The notes beneath the pieces are model-generated. The model searched no databases and was not told the DNA's origin. It saw nothing but the letters and a program-made list of their open reading frames with translations. This document shows positions 1 to 6,791 of a stretch of DNA of 64,000 nucleotides, in pieces. The stretch covers positions 384 through 64,383 of the forward strand of contig CADCBP010000010.1 in NCBI GenBank assembly GCA_902799705.1. Direction: 5' to 3'. This DNA is from an uncultured Bacteroidales bacterium. Its GTDB lineage: Bacteria > Bacteroidota > Bacteroidia > Bacteroidales > Paludibacteraceae. Both the position numbers and the translations under genes were made by a program. Every line of letters begins with the position of its first letter. Within the stretch, counting starts at the first letter, position 1.

Positions 1-140
1 CCGCTGCCGGATTTCCCGTCCCGCGAGCTATAGCCCTCCCCACCTCACGGTGTCCTGTGTCCGGCACCTCCGCTGCCGGATCTCCCGTCCCGCGGTGTCC
101 TGTGTCCGCGAGTTCCGCGAGCGAGTTCCTATCCGCCACC
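1..140. repeat. Intergenic hairpin repeat cluster, cut by window start
   Basis: The phrase GTCCTGTG occurs at about 52 and 98 and precedes hairpin-forming text. At 60-80 the arms TCCGGCA and TGCCGGA flank the 7-base loop CCTCCGC; a second copy of the right half starts at base 1. The text around 98-135 closely resembles 40425-40465. No gene is seen here. The loop is shared with a hairpin at 40486-40506 whose arms differ but still pair. Confidence 0.7.
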
Positions 141-163
141 GATGTTTTAACCCTTAAAAGAAA

Positions 164-406
164 ATGGTCTCTATGAAAAAAGACGCAGTAACATTCGCGC
201 AACTTACCGCACGGCTCGAAAAAGCCATCCATGCGGACGTAGGCTTGCAAGGGCTAAACATCCTGCTCTACGGATGGATGCAAAGAGGTGGCGTAAGCAG
301 AACCACATTATTCATGCGTAAGAAGAGTGCGGGAGAAGAATATCTGACACCCGAAGAAGTGCGACTTTTCTCCTTGTATGCCGGCTATGACCTCTCTAAA
401 GGTTGA
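164..406 (+). CDS. Hypothetical small protein at edge of phage-like remnant
   Basis: An 80-residue protein, or 77 if the second ATG at 173 is used; the sequence does not decide between them. It is mostly alpha-helical in appearance, with charged residues and a possible helix-turn-helix-like segment around GGVSRTTLFMRKK (about residues 42-54), but no family can be named. It ends just before a strong hairpin terminator (429-460), which separates it from the holin-like gene. It lies with small phage-type genes, so a role in that element is possible. Function unknown. Confidence 0.5.
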   Translation: MVSMKKDAVTFAQLTARLEKAIHADVGLQGLNILLYGWMQRGGVSRTTLFMRKKSAGEEYLTPEEVRLFSLYAGYDLSKG

Positions 407-428
407 TTTTGTTCAACTTTGAACCAAA

Positions 429-460
429 GCGAACTCACTTTTTTGGTGGGTTCGTTTTTT
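429..460 (+). terminator. Rho-independent terminator overlapping the next promoter
   Basis: CGAACTCAC and GGTGGGTTCG pair (one G-T pair) around a T6 loop and are followed by seven Ts. It ends the transcript of the small gene at 164-406. Its right half contains the -33 TTG (443-445) of the next promoter. Confidence 0.75.
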
Positions 461-473
461 TGTACTACTTTTG
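443..473 (+). promoter_or_regulatory. Bacteroidota-type promoter for the holin-like gene
   Basis: TTG at 443-445, a 20-bp spacer, then TACTTTTG at 466-473 followed by CA. This matches the Bacteroides -33/-7 pattern (TTTG and TAnnTTTG). Transcription would start near 480, about 70 bases before the ATG at 550. Confidence 0.7.
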
Positions 474-549
474 CACCCGGAACGTCCTTCCAACGGAATG
501 GAAGGAGTGGCCTCCGCCGAGAAAGGTTCCTACAAATAAAAACAAATTT

Positions 550-762
550 ATGAAAGAAAAACAGACAAATATCATCCAACTCATCATCGCCGCTTTGGTC
601 GTCCTTGGGGGCATGGCGCTGCTCTTTGTAGGCGTCAAAACTGACCCGGCCGGACAAATTCACGAAACAGTCCTTGTCGCTTTCGGAGAAGCCGCCACCT
701 TTGCAGGCTCTTTGCTTGGAGTAGATTACTACTACAAGCATCGGGGTCCCCGGAAATTTTAA
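550..762 (+). CDS. Small holin-like membrane protein
   Basis: A 70-residue protein beginning MKEKQTNIIQ. It has one hydrophobic segment at about residues 8-28 and a second weaker one around residues 40-58. Size, N-terminal membrane segment and position directly before a DUF5675 protein fit a phage holin or holin-like protein. The longer frame from 403 would start upstream of the predicted promoter at 466-473, so the ATG at 550 is chosen. No sequence family can be named with certainty. It could equally be an uncharacterised small membrane protein of a prophage remnant. Confidence 0.5.
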   Translation: MKEKQTNIIQLIIAALVVLGGMALLFVGVKTDPAGQIHETVLVAFGEAATFAGSLLGVDYYYKHRGPRKF

Positions 763-873
763 TTTCTGGGGAGAGGAGGAAGCGCGACAATTATACGAGT
801 TACAGAGTAACGAAGTCATTGATCGCCGCTTCCGACGAGGGTATTGATTACCACTATAAATCCAAAATCACCA

Positions 874-1245
874 ATGAGAGTAGCAACACTGACAAGAAAG
901 TCTAAAGACGGGAAAGCGGTCATCGGCACCTTGGCTATCCCTTATAACGGCTCAATCTACGAGGCGAAAACAATCGAAAATGCGGACTTCCTCATTCCCG
1001 AAGGGGAATACGAACTCGACATTACTTGGTCGCCTAAGTTCAAAAAACCCATGCCGCAGATCATGGACGTCCCCGAACGAGAGGGCATACGCATTCATAT
1101 GGGCACTAAACCCGAGCACTCAACAGGGTGCGTACTCGTGGACTTCGTGGCGATGCAAATTGTTAACTCGTTTATTAAAGTAACCCAATACCTGGAAGAA
1201 GATGAAAAAGCACAAATCAAAATCATTGATGATTATTCTGCTTAG
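874..1245 (+). CDS. DUF5675 family protein
   Basis: A 123-residue protein starting MRVATLTRKS. The segment RIHMGTKPEHSTGCVLV (about residues 74-90) matches the conserved core of DUF5675, a family found in phages and integrative elements of Bacteroidota beside lysis genes; its His and Cys recall peptidase-like active sites, but no activity is established. The ATG at 874 is preferred over 844 because family members start close to this conserved beta-strand. Its 3' end overlaps the next gene by 44 bases. With its neighbours it looks like part of a phage lysis module. Confidence 0.65.
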   Translation: MRVATLTRKSKDGKAVIGTLAIPYNGSIYEAKTIENADFLIPEGEYELDITWSPKFKKPMPQIMDVPEREGIRIHMGTKPEHSTGCVLVDFVAMQIVNSFIKVTQYLEEDEKAQIKIIDDYSA

Positions 1246-1408
1246 TGCAGTAATCATGTTCGCCATCGTTTGCGGCGTCTGTAGTTGCAAAGCTTGGAGA
1301 ACCATCACCACTACCTCCTCTTACGTTCAGCAGAATGACTCTGCGAAAGTCACGACGACTATCTCAACCAAAACGGTGGAGGAATACCAGGGGGTGAAGA
1401 AAAGGTAA
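1202..1408 (+). CDS. Small lipoprotein of phage-like module
   Basis: A 68-residue protein with a lysine-rich N-terminus, a hydrophobic stretch (about residues 9-26) and a lipobox-like VCSC ending near residue 29, so it is probably a lipoprotein. The rest is Thr/Ser-rich. Placement after a DUF5675 gene recalls the small one-helix proteins found with amidases in Bacteroidales elements, and phage Rz1-type lipoproteins. It overlaps the end of DUF5675, which suggests translational coupling. The function is inferred from context only. Confidence 0.5.
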   Translation: MKKHKSKSLMIILLSAVIMFAIVCGVCSCKAWRTITTTSSYVQQNDSAKVTTTISTKTVEEYQGVKKR

Positions 1409-1434
1409 GTCGTAAAGGACACGCGACTATAAAG

Positions 1435-1498
1435 AAAGTTTTGTCTATTGTGTCGGATATTATCCGAAAGTTTTGTCTATTGTGTCGGATATTATCCG
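1435..1498. repeat. Two tandem copies of a 32-bp unit with internal palindrome
   Basis: Two exact 32-bp copies start at 1435 and 1467. Each contains the palindrome TCGGATA-T-TATCCGA. The same centre (ATATTAT) with longer arms occurs at 40057-40073. The array lies in the leader of the gene starting at 1531. Confidence 0.85.
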
Positions 1499-1530
1499 AC
1501 GATTGTCTAATCCATGAAAAACACACGACT

Positions 1531-1920
1531 ATGGCAAAAGTTAAATGGGGTATGGGTGTTGACTATGTATCCGGCCTTCTGGGTGCTCGTCCTAAGAAAG
1601 GTGAGCCTCACAGCTCACACTCTAATGTCTTGCTCGCTACCCACCGCGTAGCGGCTACCACCAACCCGAATTGTACGCGCGTCTACATGGTAGGTGAGTA
1701 CAACCGCTCGACAGACCCGTCAGCCAAGGAGCTGCGGATCCGTTCCCGCTTCACCGAGGTAGGAGCAGCAGTGCGCCTGCGTGCCAAAGACCTCATGCAG
1801 ATCAATGCCGACCAGGCTGCGTTCCTCGCGCAGCGCGACCTGCCCGACGGCAAAAAGACCATGAAGGCCTATCTGTGGAAAGTATGCGGTGACGCGTACG
1901 ACGAGCAGCACGGCAACTAA
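1531..1920 (+). CDS. Conserved-looking hypothetical protein of Bacteroidales elements
   Basis: A 129-residue protein starting MAKVKWGMGV. It is basic in the middle and rich in short motifs (ATTNPNCTRVYM around residue 50, KKTMKAYLWKV near the C-terminus). I recall similar proteins in Bacteroidales genomes with no assigned function, and cannot name a domain. The ATG at 1531 is chosen because the frame upstream runs through the 32-bp tandem repeat. It is followed by a chain of hairpins ending in a terminator (2102-2126). Confidence 0.55.
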   Translation: MAKVKWGMGVDYVSGLLGARPKKGEPHSSHSNVLLATHRVAATTNPNCTRVYMVGEYNRSTDPSAKELRIRSRFTEVGAAVRLRAKDLMQINADQAAFLAQRDLPDGKKTMKAYLWKVCGDAYDEQHGN

Positions 1921-2101
1921 GCGAGCAAGGCTCGCGTGTAGCACAAGCGGAGTCCGCAATAGCGGGCTCCGCTCTGTTTATTGGCTGACGCCGTGTAGTG
2001 CGACCAAAGGTCGCGTTTAAACGCCGAAGGGCAATAATCCCTATAAACGCCCGTAGGGCAATAAACTGCCGCAGGCTATACACGGAGCGAAGCTCCACTA
2101 C
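1921..2101. repeat. Chain of seven small hairpins between genes
   Basis: Successive hairpins with 3-4 base loops: GCGAGC/GCTCGC (1921-1935), AGCGGAGTCCGC with near-complement (1946-1973), GCGACC/GGTCGC (2000-2014), GCC-GAA-GGGC (2023-2032), GCCC-GTA-GGGC (2049-2059), GCC-GCA-GGC (2068-2076), GGAGC-GAA-GCTCC (2084-2096). Linkers are AT-rich and carry TAAAC or TACAC. No gene is visible from 1921 to 2175. Related chains occur at 21923-21970, 27093-27122 and inside the aroG/aroQ gene. Confidence 0.75.
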
Positions 2102-2126
2102 ACACCCTTCGGGGTGTTCTTTTTTT
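2102..2126 (+). terminator. Rho-independent terminator
   Basis: ACACCC and GGGTGT pair around a TTCG tetraloop, followed by TTC and seven Ts. It ends the rightward phage-like module and is the last hairpin of the chain. Confidence 0.8.
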
Positions 2127-2175
2127 GTAAATTGATCTGTCCTTGCTTTTTTACGCTGTCAAGGCCAGCGGTATG

Positions 2176-2328
2176 TTAAATCGCAACCGTAAACGGATCG
2201 ACTTGCTTAACTACACCGTTCTCACTAAAGATGAGCGGCTGGTTGTCACGACGATGTTGCTCGACGATTTTACGATGAGTAATCTTTAAACCTTGGCTAA
2301 TCTTAGCCTCCAATTCCATTTCACTCAT
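2176..2328 (-). CDS. 50-residue partner of the zeta-type toxin (putative antitoxin)
   Basis: Reading the minus strand from the ATG at 2328 gives 50 codons to TAA at 2176: starts MSEMELEAKISQGL, ends VDPFTVAI. The ATG overlaps the TGA of the toxin-like gene (ATGA), so the two are translationally coupled. Small proteins with an N-terminal helix and a C-terminal short strand are common beside zeta-toxin-like kinases in Bacteroidetes. The antitoxin role is inferred from this position and size only. It lies downstream of the toxin, the reverse of the classical epsilon-zeta order. Confidence 0.6.
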   Translation of the reverse strand: MSEMELEAKISQGLKITHRKIVEQHRRDNQPLIFSENGVVKQVDPFTVAI

Positions 2329-2903
2329 ATTTTTAGCAATAATTGATTCCACATTTCTGGTTCTATCACCTCAACTTCATCGACTTGATTTTGTTTTCTT
2401 GCCACTAAGCACGTAGGTGTTAGAACATTATTATACACTAATACGCTGTCGCAAATCGGCATATACAGGTTTATCAAGTTATAGATGCCGCGTGTGAAAC
2501 GTTGGCGTATATCTTCTTCCGGAATGCCGTGCCCACCGTTCATTACGCGCTGTGCAACACGGGCTATCGCTTGCTCTTCGTTCTCCAAATAGAAGAAAAT
2601 CAAATGCACCTTATACCCCAATGTTTGTGCGCGGCGTACGAGCTGCACGTACGAACGCGTCGAGAGCGTTGTCTCTATCGCAAAATCCACCTTTTGTGGC
2701 AATAACTCGTCTATGCGTTGGAGCATTATTCGTCCTGCCTGAAAGGATACGGTCTCCGGCGCAAAGGGCGACAAACCACGCGCTATCTCATCCGCATTTA
2801 CAAAGTTCGTGCAATGCAACACTTCCGGTAATAAGTTATAAGCAGCTGTGGTCTTTCCTGCACCGTTTGGGCCTGCTATAATATACAAATTAGGATGTTG
2901 CAT
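2325..2903 (-). CDS. Zeta toxin family P-loop kinase
   Basis: A 192-residue protein starting MQHPNLYIIA. The Walker A motif GPNGAGKTT lies at about residues 11-19, followed by NADEIARGL and FAIETTLSTRSY, the pattern of the zeta toxin family. These kinases phosphorylate UDP-N-acetylglucosamine or other small substrates, and chromosomal copies may have other roles. An in-frame ATG at 2930 lies inside the predicted -7 box, so 2903 is the better start. Length is close to that of the short bacterial zeta-like proteins. It is cotranscribed with a 50-residue protein by ATGA overlap. Confidence 0.8.
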   Translation of the reverse strand: MQHPNLYIIAGPNGAGKTTAAYNLLPEVLHCTNFVNADEIARGLSPFAPETVSFQAGRIMLQRIDELLPQKVDFAIETTLSTRSYVQLVRRAQTLGYKVHLIFFYLENEEQAIARVAQRVMNGGHGIPEEDIRQRFTRGIYNLINLYMPICDSVLVYNNVLTPTCLVARKQNQVDEVEVIEPEMWNQLLLKI

Positions 2904-2927
2904 TCGTGCCGTTTTGATTTTGCGCTG

Positions 2928-2959
2928 CAAAATTACAAAAAATAATTCATATATGCAAA
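2928..2959 (-). promoter_or_regulatory. Promoter of the toxin-like pair
   Basis: On the minus strand TTTG (2956-2959), 20 bp, TAATTTTG (2928-2935). The -33 side continues GCATATAT, the same spacer text as in the promoters at 41033 and 41901. The transcription start would be near 2920. Confidence 0.7.
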
Positions 2960-2968
2960 CATATATGT

Positions 2969-2996
2969 AAAAAGGAGCGCTTTCACACTCCTTTTT
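2969..2996 (-). terminator. Bidirectional-type terminator of the long leftward operon
   Basis: AAAAAGGAG (2969-2977) pairs with CTCCTTTTT (2988-2996). On the minus strand it follows the last fragment of the U32 gene and is tailed by Ts. Confidence 0.65.
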
Positions 2997-3037
2997 CTTC
3001 TATTCCGTCAATTTTTCCACATGGACTTGACGCTATG

Positions 3038-3244
3038 TCACACTTTATCTACCAGCATCTCGCATCGCTTGCAGTCAAAACGCAATGCCAGTTTCTGACC
3101 ATTACGAAGACGCAAATAGCGAGGTTCCTTGTCTTTCGGATAAGGATTGGTCTTGCGGCAGTGCCCGAGTTCAAACAACAGGCAGTATTTGCAAGTCATC
3201 AAACCATGTACCATTGGATCATTTACCATGTACCACTTGATCAT
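3038..3244 (-). pseudogene. Detached C-terminal cysteine domain of the U32 protein
   Basis: Residues from LMTCKYCLLFELGHC to DCKRCEMLVDKV match the usual C-terminal end of Bacteroidota U32 proteins: a Cys-rich segment with C-x2-C, a further Cys, and DCKxC. It is in the same reading frame as the upstream part (3329-4828) but separated from it by stops in a 22-bp tandem array. It might be translated on its own from the ATG at 3244, which lies inside the array, with the array coding for the first residues. It could be a decayed 3' end or a split gene; the intact motif argues against old decay. Confidence 0.65.
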
Positions 3245-3349
3245 TTACCATGTACCACTTGATCATTTACCATGTACCACTTGATCATTTACCATGTACC
3301 ATTTGATCATTTACCATGTACCATTTGATCATTTACCATGTACCACTTG
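3204..3349. repeat. 22-bp tandem array, six and a half copies, splitting the U32 gene
   Basis: Units start at 3204, 3226, 3248, 3270, 3292, 3314 and 3336. On the coding strand each unit reads ATGATCAAGTGGTAC plus ATGGTAA, with few variants. Since 22 is not a multiple of 3 the frame rotates through the copies, and one of the three rotations carries TGA and TAA. Related CCATTTGATCATTTA text lies within the same gene at 3980-4037 and in 38835-38957. Confidence 0.9.
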
Positions 3350-4828
3350 TCGCCTCCATTCGTTCAAAACGCTGATAGGTATAAACCAAGGTTTGCTCTC
3401 CACGCGCACGTCGCGCGCTATATAAGGTGTATCGCCTAATTTAGCCAACTGCGTGCGAATAGTAGCGAGTGCCTTTCCCGCATCGCGGGCGGGCTCGAAA
3501 GATAGTCCTTTCCCAACTATCCCCGTGAGAGGAGTGAGCCTGCCGTCTATAGGTGTATAGCTCAGTTCAAAACCATCGCTATTTTCTTTTAAAACGATAT
3601 TCACCGGAATCTTCCGCTCGCAATGCAGGGATTTGATAAACTCCGTGTCGAGATTTCGGTATATCGGTATATCAGTATATCGGGATCCCGAGAGCGCCTT
3701 ATTCACTTTTACCAAACTCCCATCCACGCCGTTCACGTTGCATCCTTCGCTGCCTATTGTCAATCCGTCGCCGTTATGAAGAACAATGCCCGGCTTCAGG
3801 CGTACACGCAAAGTGTTACCGCGCACTTCAAGCACTTCGCCGATATACTCGCCCGTGGACTTGGGAGTGTCCCAATTGGCCATAGGACGCGTGCGGCCGT
3901 GCAGAAAATAATCCGTCGCGCCGCGGTGGAAAGTCTTGGTCGGGTCTGGTACAAAAGAGCTTTTGTACACAGCCCCTCTATTTACCATTTGATCATTTAC
4001 TATTTGGTCATTTATTTGACCATTTTGCCATTTATCCAACTTCTCCCTGTAATATGCCGTCACGTTCGTCACATAGTCCGCGTCTTTCAGTCGCCCTTCG
4101 ATCTTAAAAGTCGTCACGCCGGCATCTATCAGTTCCGCCAAATAAGCACTTCTGTCCAAGTCCTGCAAGGAGAGTAAATGCCGCTGGTGGATGGGTTCGC
4201 CTTGGTCGTCCGGCACTTCGTTTCCTTCGGCATCGAGCAAGTCGTACGCCATGCGGCAGAACTGCGCACAAGCACCTCTGTTGGCAGAACGGCCGGCTAA
4301 CACTTCGGATATATAACAGCGCCCCGAGTAACTTACACATAGCGCGCCGTGCACAAAAACTTCCAACTCGATATCCGGAACGGCAGCATGAATGGCGCGT
4401 ATCTCTTCGATACTCAGTTCACGCGCTAAGACCACTCGTTTGAAACCCATGTCCCGCAGTCGGGCCACTTGTTCCGGAGTGCGGTTATCGCATTGAGTGG
4501 AAGCGTGCAGGCGAATAGGGGGAAGATTGAAATCCAACAGATGCAGGTCCTGAATGATGAGTGCGTCCACGCCGATATGGTACAGTTCCCCAATCATCTT
4601 CACCGCTTGCGGGTATTCATCGTCGTGCAGCAGGGTGTTTACCGTCACGAGCACTTGTACGCCGTAAGTGTGGGCATAGCGTACTACTTCCGCGAGGTCC
4701 TCTATGCTGTTTCCTGCTTTCTCCCGCGCGCCGAAAGCGGGCGCACCGATATAGATGGCGTCCGCGCCCGCCTGGATGGCAGCGAACGCAACGTTTTTAT
4801 CTCTGGCAGGACTTAGTAAAGAAAGCAT
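3329..4828 (-). CDS. U32 family peptidase-like protein (RlhA/TrhP-type), C-terminus cut off
   Basis: 499 residues. The N-terminal TIM-barrel-like part starts LLSPARDKNVAFAAI and GADAIYIGAP. The U32 signature is EVFVHGALCVSYSGRCYIS followed by NRGACAQFCR (about residues 157-190), whose cysteines bind an iron-sulfur cluster in the relatives RlhA and TrhP that hydroxylate rRNA or tRNA. It is probably an RNA-hydroxylation protein rather than a protease. The frame stops inside the 22-bp array at 3331. The missing C-terminal Cys domain is found intact downstream. An AT-rich repeat at residues about 265-284 and an octamer repeat at 3658-3681 lie inside the gene. Last main gene of the operon. Confidence 0.8.
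   Translation of the reverse strand: MLSLLSPARDKNVAFAAIQAGADAIYIGAPAFGAREKAGNSIEDLAEVVRYAHTYGVQVLVTVNTLLHDDEYPQAVKMIGELYHIGVDALIIQDLHLLDFNLPPIRLHASTQCDNRTPEQVARLRDMGFKRVVLARELSIEEIRAIHAAVPDIELEVFVHGALCVSYSGRCYISEVLAGRSANRGACAQFCRMAYDLLDAEGNEVPDDQGEPIHQRHLLSLQDLDRSAYLAELIDAGVTTFKIEGRLKDADYVTNVTAYYREKLDKWQNGQINDQIVNDQMVNRGAVYKSSFVPDPTKTFHRGATDYFLHGRTRPMANWDTPKSTGEYIGEVLEVRGNTLRVRLKPGIVLHNGDGLTIGSEGCNVNGVDGSLVKVNKALSGSRYTDIPIYRNLDTEFIKSLHCERKIPVNIVLKENSDGFELSYTPIDGRLTPLTGIVGKGLSFEPARDAGKALATIRTQLAKLGDTPYIARDVRVESKPWFIPISVLNEWRRQVVHGK
3658..3681. repeat. Octamer repeat inside the U32 gene
   Basis: Three copies of GGTATATC (one variant) in the coding region, giving the peptide RYTDIPIYR. In frame as a 24-base block. 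Confidence 0.7.
3980..4037. repeat. In-frame 7/8-bp repeat inside the U32 gene
   Basis: Units of the type TTTACCA and TTTGATCA alternate. The encoded segment DKWQNGQINDQIVNDQMVN is unlike the rest of the protein and probably an insertion in a surface loop. Confidence 0.7.
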
Positions 4829-4835
4829 AACTCTT

Positions 4836-5393
4836 TCACTTTTTCACAGCACGCAGTGCCTCTGAAATCCTGTACATCACAATGCCTGCCGTCACCGACA
4901 CGTTCATCGAGTGTTTGGTCCCGTATTGAGGGATTTCAATGCACCCGTCACAGATATCTATCACTTCCTGTTGTACACCGAACACCTCATGTCCGAGCAC
5001 CACCGCAATTCCTTTCTCCTTTAACCTTTCATTTTTCACCTTTCCCGCCACCTCTTCCAGTGTGCTTGAGTCGTAGGCTTGTTCAACGGCATAGACGGTA
5101 TATCCCTCAGCCTGCAGTGCGCGCACTGCCTCCAGCGTGTCCTTAAAATAGCGCCATTCGACCGTCTCTTCGGCTCCAAGAGCTGTCTTGTGCAGTTCCT
5201 GGTTCGGCGGGCAACAACAGATGCCGCAGAGGTCGATGCGTTCGATGCGCATGGCGTCAGCGGTGCGGAAGACGGCGCCCACATTATACTGGCTGCGCAC
5301 GTTGTCAAGCACCACCACCAGCGGCAGTTTGTCAGCAGCGCGGTAATCAGCCACGCTGAGACGTCCCATCTCCTGTGTCGTACGTTTTCTCAT
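4836..5393 (-). CDS. TrmH/SpoU family RNA 2'-O-methyltransferase
   Basis: 185 residues with the three SPOUT motifs: motif 1 DNVRSQYNVGAVFRTADA (about residues 30-47), motif 2 VVLGHEVFGV and motif 3 IPQYGTKHSMNVSVTAG near the C-terminus. These form the trefoil-knot S-adenosylmethionine site, and the Asn/Arg of motif 1 are the catalytic pair in the family. It probably methylates a ribose in tRNA or rRNA; the target cannot be read from sequence. It overlaps rimM by 4 bases. A heptad repeat (5011-5045) encodes the loop GKVKNERLKEKG between motifs 1 and 2. Confidence 0.85.
   Translation of the reverse strand: MRKRTTQEMGRLSVADYRAADKLPLVVVLDNVRSQYNVGAVFRTADAMRIERIDLCGICCCPPNQELHKTALGAEETVEWRYFKDTLEAVRALQAEGYTVYAVEQAYDSSTLEEVAGKVKNERLKEKGIAVVLGHEVFGVQQEVIDICDGCIEIPQYGTKHSMNVSVTAGIVMYRISEALRAVKK
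5011..5045. repeat. In-frame heptad repeat in the TrmH-type gene
   Basis: Five 7-bp units of the form CCTTTCT/CCTTTAA and close variants, phase kept throughout. Encodes a Lys/Glu-rich loop at about residues 117-128. Confidence 0.75.
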
Positions 5394-5794
5394 AAGGCAA
5401 AAGGCAGTTGTACGCGAAGCACGTGTGCATCTTCGTCTATTTCTGTGATAAAATCTTCATGCAAGGGAATCATCCGTTCGTCTTCCAGGATAGCCAAGGT
5501 ATTGATGGTGGACTCATCGACTTGGGCGATCTTGCCCACTTCCTTTGTCTCGCCATTCGCCCCTTCATCCATAATGGTATAACCCACGAGGTCCTGCCAT
5601 GTGATATCTCCGTCTCCTTCGTCTTGCACATCGCTCCGTAATACGAAGACTTCTTCACCCACCAGTTCGGTTATCTGTTCCGCGCGGAAGGGCACAAAGA
5701 GCCCGTCGCGTTTGATGAACACGAAGAGCGGCAGGTCTTTGTACCGCGTGCGGCGGACAAGACCGATGGAGAGAAGCTCTTTTTCTGTAATCAT
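5390..5794 (-). CDS. rimM: Ribosome maturation factor RimM
   Basis: 134 residues, shorter than the usual 165-180. The C-terminal half has PRC-barrel features: LVGYTIMDE, GKIAQVDESTINTLAI, and the end RMIPLHEDFITEIDEDAHVLRVQLP, which is close to the conserved RimM C-terminus. The N-terminal RimM beta-barrel is compact, with the substitution ELLSIGLVRRT where most carry GxIxKTHGLxGE. RimM binds S19 and helps mature the 30S head. It overlaps both neighbours by 4 bases, so the three are cotranslated; pairing with an RNA methylase fits an RNA/ribosome maturation group. Confidence 0.75.
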   Translation of the reverse strand: MITEKELLSIGLVRRTRYKDLPLFVFIKRDGLFVPFRAEQITELVGEEVFVLRSDVQDEGDGDITWQDLVGYTIMDEGANGETKEVGKIAQVDESTINTLAILEDERMIPLHEDFITEIDEDAHVLRVQLPFAL

Positions 5795-6282
5795 TGGCGC
5801 ACTTGAATGATGTCTCCGCTCGGGGAGACGTAAGTGTTCAACCGGCGCATGGCCTCTTTGCTGATTCCTTTGCGCGGAAAACCGTATCCGGACGCTACCT
5901 CATATTCTTCGCCGCAATGCGGGCATACAGCGTATATCCCTTCCATCTCACAGGGACTTCTGCGCCCCTGAGCCGCACACAGCGGACATGCCAGGTCGAA
6001 GGCCACGTATCCGACCATGCTGACATATAGCACGACACCGCCGTAACCCCAGGCGTCCATCGCCGTCGCAGGCAGTTTCCATACACCGTTCTCTTTGTAG
6101 CCGTCTCGGTCAAGGGTGATGTACGCATTGACGTTTTGCGGCGTGAAGTCGATGAAGACGGTCTTGGTGTTCACCTCAAAGCGTACCGGGTACATCGGCA
6201 CGCTGCTTCTGGTCGGACCGTCACAACTGCTGAACAGCAGCAAGCCTGCCATTCCTATGATCAATTGCCGGAAACGCCGCAT
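5791..6282 (-). CDS. Lipoprotein with Rieske-like four-cysteine fold
   Basis: 163 residues. Signal sequence and lipobox LLFSSC put the lipid-modified Cys at about residue 20. The C-terminal half has CPLC and CPHCGEEYEVASGYGFPRKG, a layout like a Rieske domain (ligand pair, spacer, ligand pair, then G-x-G with following Pro) but with Cys in place of the usual His ligands, so it more likely binds zinc or is a rubredoxin-like variant. Such lipoproteins are seen in Bacteroidales without assigned function. It overlaps rimM by 4 and the FKBP gene by 22 bases. Confidence 0.6.
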   Translation of the reverse strand: MRRFRQLIIGMAGLLLFSSCDGPTRSSVPMYPVRFEVNTKTVFIDFTPQNVNAYITLDRDGYKENGVWKLPATAMDAWGYGGVVLYVSMVGYVAFDLACPLCAAQGRRSPCEMEGIYAVCPHCGEEYEVASGYGFPRKGISKEAMRRLNTYVSPSGDIIQVRQ

Positions 6283-6791
6283 ATATGAATATCAAAGATG
6301 AGTGTAGAGTAGGGGGGGATGAAGCGTGTGCCGCCTTCGGTACCGTTGCCTTCGGCATCGCCGTAGGACCCTGATTTGTATTTCTCGGAGTCGTAGCCCA
6401 GGTAAGCGGGGATATAGAGTTCGATGTCGCCGTTGTTATGAATCTGCCGGCAGCCCTCGACAAAGCCGGGTATCATATTCGGCAGGTACAACGAGGCCTG
6501 ATTAGCCGTCTCAATCACGCAGCCGTTGATGAGTTTGAGGGTATAATCGCAGACAATGGTACTGGTGCTGTTCGGGCGCGCGTCCTGGGGAGTCGGATCT
6601 TCAATCACCTTGTATTGTAAACCGCTCTCCGTAGTTCTCACTCCGGATTGGGATTTGTTGGCTTGTAACCATAACTCGTTCTGTGTCTTCCAGTCTATCC
6701 AGTTGTGCTGTTTGCAACCGGCGAGGGAGAGGAGGACTATGACGAGGAAAATAAGCGGGTGTCGAGCCGCTCGACTTATTTTGCGATCCAT
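6261..6791 (-). CDS. FKBP-type peptidyl-prolyl cis-trans isomerase lipoprotein
   Basis: 176 residues. Signal peptide with lipobox LSLAGC near residue 26. The C-terminal FKBP domain shows SGLQYKVIEDP, VCDYTLKLINGCVIETA, MIPGFVEGCRQIHNNGDIELYIPAYLGYD and a final FDIHICGV, i.e. the FKBP hydrophobic pocket and the YxP-GYG-like loop. It would act in the periplasm on folding of exported proteins. Several active-site aromatic residues differ from human FKBP12, common in this lipoprotein group. Overlaps with both neighbours. Confidence 0.8.
   Translation of the reverse strand: MDRKISRAARHPLIFLVIVLLSLAGCKQHNWIDWKTQNELWLQANKSQSGVRTTESGLQYKVIEDPTPQDARPNSTSTIVCDYTLKLINGCVIETANQASLYLPNMIPGFVEGCRQIHNNGDIELYIPAYLGYDSEKYKSGSYGDAEGNGTEGGTRFIPPYSTLIFDIHICGVSGN

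Noticed and set aside
403-549. N-terminal extension of the holin-like protein
   Set aside because: The extension would start upstream of the predicted promoter and includes the terminator hairpin.
385-819. Minus-strand frame over the holin-like gene
   Set aside because: It crosses a terminator and promoter on the plus strand and has no protein features.
3204-3349. CRISPR-like regular repeats
   Set aside because: The 22-bp units follow each other directly with no spacers, and no cas genes are nearby; it is a plain tandem array.
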